Shown here in pieces: positions 59,788 to 64,000 of a DNA stretch of 64,000 nt. Within the stretch, counting starts at the first letter, position 1, and each line of letters starts with the position of its first letter. The notes under the pieces were generated by a model, which worked only from the letters and a program-made list of their open reading frames with translations, was not told the DNA's origin and searched no databases. The translations under genes and the position numbers were made by a program. Source of the stretch: Comamonadaceae bacterium (GTDB lineage: Bacteria > Pseudomonadota > Gammaproteobacteria > Burkholderiales > Burkholderiaceae_C); assembly GCA_027486755.1 (NCBI GenBank), contig JAIXOM010000009.1, positions 1-64,000 on the forward strand. Reading direction: 5' to 3'.

Positions 59788-59808
59788 AGAGGCCGCGCCT
59801 CTTTTTTT
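59788..59808 (+). promoter_or_regulatory. intrinsic terminator inside the leader (candidate attenuator)
   Basis: AGAGGC-CGC-GCCTCT is followed directly by six T, a textbook factor-independent terminator, 21 bases before the ATG of the binding protein and just before its AAGGAG site. Upstream, GAGCGCGG (59768-59775) can pair with CCGCGCCTC (59793-59801), one bulge allowed, which would break the terminator. This fits an attenuator or riboswitch expression platform. The ligand is unknown; the leader does not match a riboswitch class that I know. Confidence 0.55.
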
Positions 59809-59829
59809 CAACTTCGCAAGGAGCTTTTT

Positions 59830-60822
59830 ATGTTTTCTGCACGTTCCCTGACGACGGCCCTCATCGGCCTGGTCGGGCTGATTCAATCGGCCATGGCCGT
59901 TGGCCCCATGCCTGCACCCATGCCGACCCGGGAAACCATCACCATCGGTTATGTGAAGGTGGGTCATGTCTCGCCGCTGCACCTGGTCGAGGAAGAGCTC
60001 AAGAAAATGAACATCGACGTCAAGCGCGCGGAGTTCGTGCGCTACGCCGACGCGCGCACCGCACTGCTGTCCAACTCGGTGGACGTCAGCGCTGTGGGGC
60101 CGGCTGATCTGGCCATTGCCGCCAGCCAGGGCTCGAGAAACATCATCGGCCTGACCGGCGTGGCCACCTCGCCCAAGTACCTGGTGGTGCGCAAGGGCGT
60201 GACCATCAACAACTGGAACGACCTCAAGGGCAAGAAGGTGGCGGTAGCCCCAGGCTCTGCGGTGTGGTTTGCCTGGGCCATGACCCTGGTGGAAAACAAC
60301 ATCCCCTACAACACCTTCCAGGCAGTGAACGTGCAAGGTGGTGGTACCGCCTTCGTGCAGGCCCTCAAGCGCGGCGACGTGGACGCCATCCTGAGCTGGG
60401 AGCCGTTTGAGTCGGGCGTGGTTGCCGAAGGCGCCGCCTACTTTGCCACCAGCTTGGTGGACTACAGCAAGTCCAAGGCCGTCGGCTCCGAGCTGGGCCT
60501 GCTGGCCGCTTCGGGCGAGGCCTACAACAAGCGCCGTGAAGTCATCCGCCGCTTCCTGTGGGCTTACCTGAGCGCCGAGGACAAGATGGCCAAGGACTCC
60601 AACCTCTTCGTCAACACCTACTCGGCCTATACCGGCCTGCCGCTGGAAGTCACCCGCGAGTCGCACAAGCTGATCAAGCTCGGCGGCATCCTGGACCGTG
60701 AGCAGGTGGCCCGTCTGGCCGAGGCCTCCTTCAAGCAGGGCGTGATTCAGACCGACGTGACCAAGCAAGCGTCCGAGCTGTTTGACGACAGCCTGGCGCG
60801 CGAGATCCGCGGTCGCCGTTAA
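59830..60822 (+). CDS. ABC transporter substrate-binding protein (SsuA/TauA/NMT1-like)
   Basis: A 330-residue secreted protein with signal peptide FSARSLTTALIGLVGLIQSA, cleaved near residue 23. The NMT1/SsuA fold is seen from TITIGYVKVGHVSPLHLVEE near residues 37-56 and VAPGSAVWFAWAMTLVEN near 138-155. AAGGAG is eight bases before ATG. Ligands in this family include taurine, sulfonates, nitrate and pyrimidine precursors. It points toward the ATPase gene, with a shared terminator between, whereas binding-protein genes usually run with their permease. Confidence 0.9.
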   Translation: MFSARSLTTALIGLVGLIQSAMAVGPMPAPMPTRETITIGYVKVGHVSPLHLVEEELKKMNIDVKRAEFVRYADARTALLSNSVDVSAVGPADLAIAASQGSRNIIGLTGVATSPKYLVVRKGVTINNWNDLKGKKVAVAPGSAVWFAWAMTLVENNIPYNTFQAVNVQGGGTAFVQALKRGDVDAILSWEPFESGVVAEGAAYFATSLVDYSKSKAVGSELGLLAASGEAYNKRREVIRRFLWAYLSAEDKMAKDSNLFVNTYSAYTGLPLEVTRESHKLIKLGGILDREQVARLAEASFKQGVIQTDVTKQASELFDDSLAREIRGRR

Positions 60823-60838
60823 AACGCGTGAGCGCAGT

Positions 60839-60866
60839 AAAAGCCGGCCAGCGGGCCGGCTTTTTT
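60839..60866. terminator. bidirectional intrinsic terminator
   Basis: AAAAGCCGGCC-AGCG-GGCCGGCTTTT forms an eleven-base stem with a four-base loop, with T runs on both strands. It lies between the convergent binding-protein and ATPase genes and can end transcripts from both sides. Confidence 0.85.
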
Positions 60867-60880
60867 GTGGGCGCATGCCG

Positions 60881-61633
60881 TCAGTGGCCACGGATGGTGT
60901 GCAGGATCGAGAGCTTCATGGCGTTGAAGGCCGGGGTCGCGGTCACGTCGATGTTGCGCGGTCTGGCCAGATCGACCTTGAGCGTCGTCTCGATGCGGCC
61001 CGGCCGCGCCGACATCACATGCACCGTGTCGGCCAGAAACAAGGCCTCGTCGATGTCGTGGGTCACGAAAATCACGGTGGGCTTGAGCTTGTCCCAGACC
61101 GAGAGCAAGAGCTCTTGCATGGACAGGCGGGTCTGGGCATCAAGCGCGCCAAAAGGCTCATCCATCAGCAGCACCTTGGAGCCCAAGGTCAGCACCCGGG
61201 CGATGCCCACCCGCTGGCGCATGCCGCCCGACAGCTGAATCGGCAAGTGGTTCTTGAAGTCGCTCAGGCCCACCAATTCAAGCATCTGCTCGGCGCGCTC
61301 CTTGTATTGGCTTGGGCTTTGCCCCTGGGCCTTGGGGCCAAAGACCACGTTTTCCCAGACACTGAGCCAGGGAAAAAGCGCCGCCTCCTGAAACACCACG
61401 CCACGGTCGGGCCCCGGTGCTTCCACCGCCTGACCCCCCACGGTGAGGGTGCCCGAGCTCAGGGGCTCGAAGCTGGCCACCAGATTGAGCAAGGTGGACT
61501 TGCCGCAGCCCGAAGGCCCCAGCAGCGCCACAAACTCGCCGGGGGCGATGTCCAGGTGTATGTCCTTGAGGGCTTCAACCGGCGGGTTACCCGGGTAGGT
61601 CTTGAAGACCTCTTTGATGTGAATGTGCGACAT
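60881..61633 (-). CDS. ABC transporter ATPase (SsuB/TauB-like)
   Basis: A 250-residue ATPase from the ATG at 61633, MSHIHIKEVFKTYPGNPPVE. Walker A GPSGCGKST near residues 44-52, signature LSGGMRQRV near 135-143 and Walker B LLMDEPFGALD near 155-165 are intact. It drives the import system with the permease next to it, 23 bases upstream. A longer frame through the permease coding sequence was rejected. Confidence 0.94.
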   Translation of the reverse strand: MSHIHIKEVFKTYPGNPPVEALKDIHLDIAPGEFVALLGPSGCGKSTLLNLVASFEPLSSGTLTVGGQAVEAPGPDRGVVFQEAALFPWLSVWENVVFGPKAQGQSPSQYKERAEQMLELVGLSDFKNHLPIQLSGGMRQRVGIARVLTLGSKVLLMDEPFGALDAQTRLSMQELLLSVWDKLKPTVIFVTHDIDEALFLADTVHVMSARPGRIETTLKVDLARPRNIDVTATPAFNAMKLSILHTIRGH

Positions 61634-61656
61634 GGCTAAAAGTCCTATCGGGCTGT

Positions 61657-62454
61657 TCAGTGGTTTTGCAGCAGGCGCCAGCGCAGCACCCTTCGTTCGG
61701 TTATCACGATCAGCCGGTCGCTCAGATAGCCCATCATGCCGATGGAGGCCATGTCGGCCAGCACGATGTCCATGCGCCCGACGTAATAAGCGTCCCACAG
61801 CACATAGCCCAGGCCGGACTTGACGGCCACCATCTCGGCGGCCACCACCGCCGTCCAGGCGATGCCCATGCCAATACGAATACCGGTGAAAATATTGGGC
61901 AAGGCTGCGGGCAAGACCACCCGGAGCAGCAAGGTCCACGAGGACGCGCCCATCATGCGTGCGGCGCGCATCAGGTTCTTGTCGACGTCGCGCGCGCCTT
62001 GGGTGGTGTTGACCACGATGGCAAAAAAGCCGCCGACAAAAATCAGCGAGATCGAGCCCAGATCTCGGATGCCAAAGACCGCGATGGAAAAGGGCAGCCA
62101 GGCGGTGATCGGGATGGGCCGCAGCACCTGCACCATCGGGTCGGCCATGGTGGCCACCAAGCGGTTCCAACCAATCATCAGACCCAGAGGCACGCCCACC
62201 GCAATGGCCAGTGCGAAGCCCTGGATGACCCGCACGCCCGAATACTCGACGTTGGACCACCAGGTGCCCAGGTAGGGGTTCAGGCTCATGCCGCCGGCTT
62301 TACCAAAGATCCAGTCGTACCAGGCGTCAAGGACCAAGGTGGGGCTGGGCAGCATGGCCTGCATGCCAGGGCGGCTGCCGATGACCTGCCAGATGGCGAT
62401 CACGATGGCCGGGATGATCAGGCTCAGCAGGCTGAGGTTCTGGGGTTTTTTCAC
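61657..62454 (-). CDS. ABC transporter permease (SsuC/TauC-like)
   Basis: A 265-residue membrane protein starting from GTG, with five or six hydrophobic segments. The binding-protein-dependent transport signature is AARMMGASSWTLLLRVVLPA near residues 165-184 (EAA loop). It forms the pore for the adjacent ATPase. It is co-directional with the cupin gene upstream, 33 bases away. Confidence 0.93.
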   Translation of the reverse strand: MKKPQNLSLLSLIIPAIVIAIWQVIGSRPGMQAMLPSPTLVLDAWYDWIFGKAGGMSLNPYLGTWWSNVEYSGVRVIQGFALAIAVGVPLGLMIGWNRLVATMADPMVQVLRPIPITAWLPFSIAVFGIRDLGSISLIFVGGFFAIVVNTTQGARDVDKNLMRAARMMGASSWTLLLRVVLPAALPNIFTGIRIGMGIAWTAVVAAEMVAVKSGLGYVLWDAYYVGRMDIVLADMASIGMMGYLSDRLIVITERRVLRWRLLQNH

Positions 62455-62487
62455 AGGAGGCTCCCTACAGTGTGGTCTGAACAGGCG

Positions 62488-63084
62488 TCACAGCTCAACC
62501 GTCTCGAAGTTGGCCGGCAGGATGATCTCAAGCATCTCGCAGCCGTCGGAATAGTCGATCACCTGATGGCGTATGCCCGGCGGCTGTATCCAGCTGGAGC
62601 CAGCCGTCATTTTCACGCGGCCCGCGCCTTCGTACTCGCCGATCATCCAGCCCTTGAGCATGTACAGGAATTGAAACTGCACGCCGTGGTAGTGCGGGAT
62701 GCTGACCACCTTGGGGTCGCATTTGCCGAGCAGGCGGATCACATGGGCCTGCACCGCGCCGCCGGTGGCTTTTTCAGTGTGCAGGTCGCGGTAGGCCGCG
62801 TAAGTGCGCAAACCGGTTTTAAAAGCGGCGTCCTTGAGGTGGCTGGCCACGAAGGTCTGCGGCTTCCAGTTGATCTTGGGCGGCTTGCCCGGCTTGGGCG
62901 CAGCCTTCTTTGCAGGCGCTGCTTTCTTGGCAGGCGCTGCTTTCTTCGCGGGCGCGGCCTTTTTAGCAGGAGCTACTTTCTTGACGGGAGCTGCCTTCAC
63001 GGCCGCGGCGCTCTTTTTTGCGGCGGGTTTAGCCGCGGATTTAGGCGCGGGTTTGCTGACAGCGGTGGTTTTTCGGGTGGCCAT
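62488..63084 (-). CDS. cupin protein with histone H1-like Ala/Lys/Pro tail
   Basis: A 198-residue protein from the ATG at 63084. Residues about 1-70 are a basic tail with about five near-exact copies of a KKAAPA unit (residues 35-63). The rest is a cupin (about residues 80-198), with IPHYHGVQFQFLYMLKGWMI and PGIRHQVIDYSDG as the barrel motifs and possible metal-binding His and Gln residues. The tail is a DNA- or RNA-binding-type sequence. The cupin alone would suit a dioxygenase or sugar-binding role. The fusion is unusual. Confidence 0.82.
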   Translation of the reverse strand: MATRKTTAVSKPAPKSAAKPAAKKSAAAVKAAPVKKVAPAKKAAPAKKAAPAKKAAPAKKAAPKPGKPPKINWKPQTFVASHLKDAAFKTGLRTYAAYRDLHTEKATGGAVQAHVIRLLGKCDPKVVSIPHYHGVQFQFLYMLKGWMIGEYEGAGRVKMTAGSSWIQPPGIRHQVIDYSDGCEMLEIILPANFETVEL

Positions 63085-63116
63085 GGCTGGGTTCTCCGGG
63101 CGTTGCAGGTTGAGGG

Positions 63117-63833
63117 TCAGGCCGAGCCCTGGGGGCGCAGCTCGATCAGATCGGGACAGCAATTGGGCTCTGCGCTCAGGGCATAAACCACCGCCTGCGC
63201 CACTTCGTCGGCCGTCAAGGCTTTGAATTTGCGGTTGGCCACCGAGGCCAGCACATCGGGGTGGGTGCTGGCAGCGCGGATGTCGGTATCGACCATGCCT
63301 GGGGCCACCTCGGTGACCTTGATGCCCTGGCTTTGCAGCTCAATGCGAAAGGAGCGGGCCAGCGCCGACAGGGCGTGCTTGGTGGCGCTGTAGACCGAGG
63401 CGAGGCGGTAGACCTCGCGGGCGGCAATCGAGGACATGAACACGATGTGGCCGCGCTTTTTTTGCACCATGGCCCGCGCGATCACCTGCGTCACCCGCAG
63501 CGCAGCCAACACATTGGTCTGAAACATCCAGGCGCTGTCTTCAGGGGTGAGGTCGAGGATGGGCGCGTAGCGCAGCACGCCAGCGTTGTTGACGAAAGCA
63601 TCCAGGGTCGGCGCCAGCGCCTCAATCTGGCCGATGAAGGCCTCGTCGTTGAGGTCGCCAGCCAGGGTGCGGACCTGGCCCGCAGGCAGCGCAGCGGCCA
63701 AGGCATCGAGCGCGTCCTGACGGCGGCCCAGCGCAATGATGTGTGCGCCCTGCGCGGCCAGCTGCATCGCGCAGGCGCGGCCTATGCCGGCCGAAGCGCC
63801 AGTAATAAGAATGGTCTTGCCTTGCAGTCCCAT
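63117..63833 (-). CDS. short-chain dehydrogenase/reductase
   Basis: A 238-residue SDR from the ATG at 63833, MGLQGKTILITGASAGIGRA. TGASAGIG (residues 10-17), NNAG near 84-87 and the intact catalytic YSATK near 146-150 define a normal classical SDR, unlike the one at 57933. The R residues after the second strand suggest an NADP preference. It is 33 bases before the cupin gene and follows the enoyl-CoA hydratase-like gene by 16 bases. An upstream in-frame start was rejected. Confidence 0.9.
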   Translation of the reverse strand: MGLQGKTILITGASAGIGRACAMQLAAQGAHIIALGRRQDALDALAAALPAGQVRTLAGDLNDEAFIGQIEALAPTLDAFVNNAGVLRYAPILDLTPEDSAWMFQTNVLAALRVTQVIARAMVQKKRGHIVFMSSIAAREVYRLASVYSATKHALSALARSFRIELQSQGIKVTEVAPGMVDTDIRAASTHPDVLASVANRKFKALTADEVAQAVVYALSAEPNCCPDLIELRPQGSA

Positions 63834-63849
63834 GGCAACTCCTTGCGGT

Positions 63850-64000
63850 TCAGCGGCCCTTGAACTCGGGCGGGCGTTTTTCGGCAAAGGCACGTCGGCC
63901 TTCCACATAGTCCTGGCTGGCAAAGCAGTCGGCCACGGCAGCGTCGACGATCGACGCATCGGGCTGATCGGCGTGGCGCATTTCGATCATGGCCAGCTTG
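63850..64000 (-). CDS. enoyl-CoA hydratase/isomerase C-terminus, 5'-truncated by window edge
   Basis: The last 50 codons of a gene that starts beyond the window. It ends DCFASQDYVEGRRAFAEKRPPEFKGR, the usual C-terminal helix of the crotonase superfamily, in which EG.AF.EKRPP.F.GR is strongly conserved. The active site is not in view, so the exact reaction is unknown. It is 16 bases before the SDR gene and likely in the same operon. Confidence 0.82.
   Translation of the reverse strand, partial: KLAMIEMRHADQPDASIVDAAVADCFASQDYVEGRRAFAEKRPPEFKGR

Noticed and set aside
59662-59826. Match of the leader to known riboswitches (SAH, guanidine, TPP, cobalamin)
   Set aside because: A GGAGCGCTGC string recalls the SAH switch, but the remaining conserved parts are missing, and the other classes' signatures are not present.
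60881-62260. Longer ATPase gene starting inside the permease region
   Set aside because: The first 209 codons are antisense-like and not ATPase; the ATG at 61633 gives the standard length with its own context.

Overview
The window is high-GC bacterial chromosome that looks like a betaproteobacterium of the order Burkholderiales, probably Comamonadaceae. The support is the ubiA-oxyR-recG block followed by queA-tgt, a PhaM-type polyhydroxyalkanoate granule protein, three tripartite-tricarboxylate (Bug/TctC) binding proteins, DUF3108 and DUF3567 genes, and consistent GC-rich codon use. The family-level placement is an inference from gene content, not from a tree. No tRNA, rRNA, CRISPR array, insertion sequence or prophage was seen.

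Bases 1-6.5 kb hold the distal spc/alpha ribosomal operon on the minus strand: rplN-rplX-rplE-rpsN-rpsH-rplF-rplR-rpsE-rpmD-rplO-secY-rpmJ-rpsM-rpsK, with rpsK cut by the window edge. It starts from a near-consensus promoter at 6459-6487. Housekeeping genes follow to 19.5 kb: proC, ubiA, oxyR, recG, an orphan lipoprotein, queA, tgt, a glutathione transferase, a FIST-domain protein, phaM and a MarC-family membrane protein. From 19.6 to 29.0 kb a LysR gene faces a seven-gene acyl-CoA degradation cluster: Bug receptor, CoA transferase, second Bug receptor, acyl-CoA dehydrogenase, MaoC-like hydratase, FadB-like fusion and thiolase. From 29.1 to 35.2 kb lie a phosphoesterase, a TRAP operon with a TatT-like lipoprotein and a fumarylacetoacetase-family gene. 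From 35.2 to 51.6 kb are mixed single genes, including chaN-like, an omega-aminotransferase, purU, a gcvA-like regulator, a GlcD-like oxidase, a GGDEF-EAL protein, uvrA, an AAA_14/DUF4143 ATPase with a striking palindrome at its start codon, pyrF and a truncated antitoxin. A REP-like repeat cluster lies at 51.75-51.9 kb.

The most unusual part is 51.9-64 kb. Eight tightly packed minus-strand genes encode an amidohydrolase-like NodB-fold protein, an SDR lacking the catalytic lysine, an acyl-CoA dehydrogenase, a mesaconyl-C4-CoA-hydratase-like protein, a CitE-like lyase, a class A flavin monooxygenase, a Bug receptor and an Asp/Glu-racemase-fold protein without the usual cysteine pair. Next to them is an ABC importer whose binding-protein gene points the opposite way and carries an apparent terminator in its leader. 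A cupin with a histone-H1-like tail, another SDR and the end of an enoyl-CoA-hydratase-like gene follow. Together they read as uptake and breakdown of a small, possibly cyclic amide or heterocyclic acid to acetyl-CoA and pyruvate. The substrate cannot be named from sequence.

The two CoA-linked clusters share a design (Bug receptor, acyl-CoA dehydrogenase of the same clade, MaoC-fold hydratase) but no pair of genes looks recently duplicated. Many long open frames opposite real genes are GC-rich shadows and were left out.
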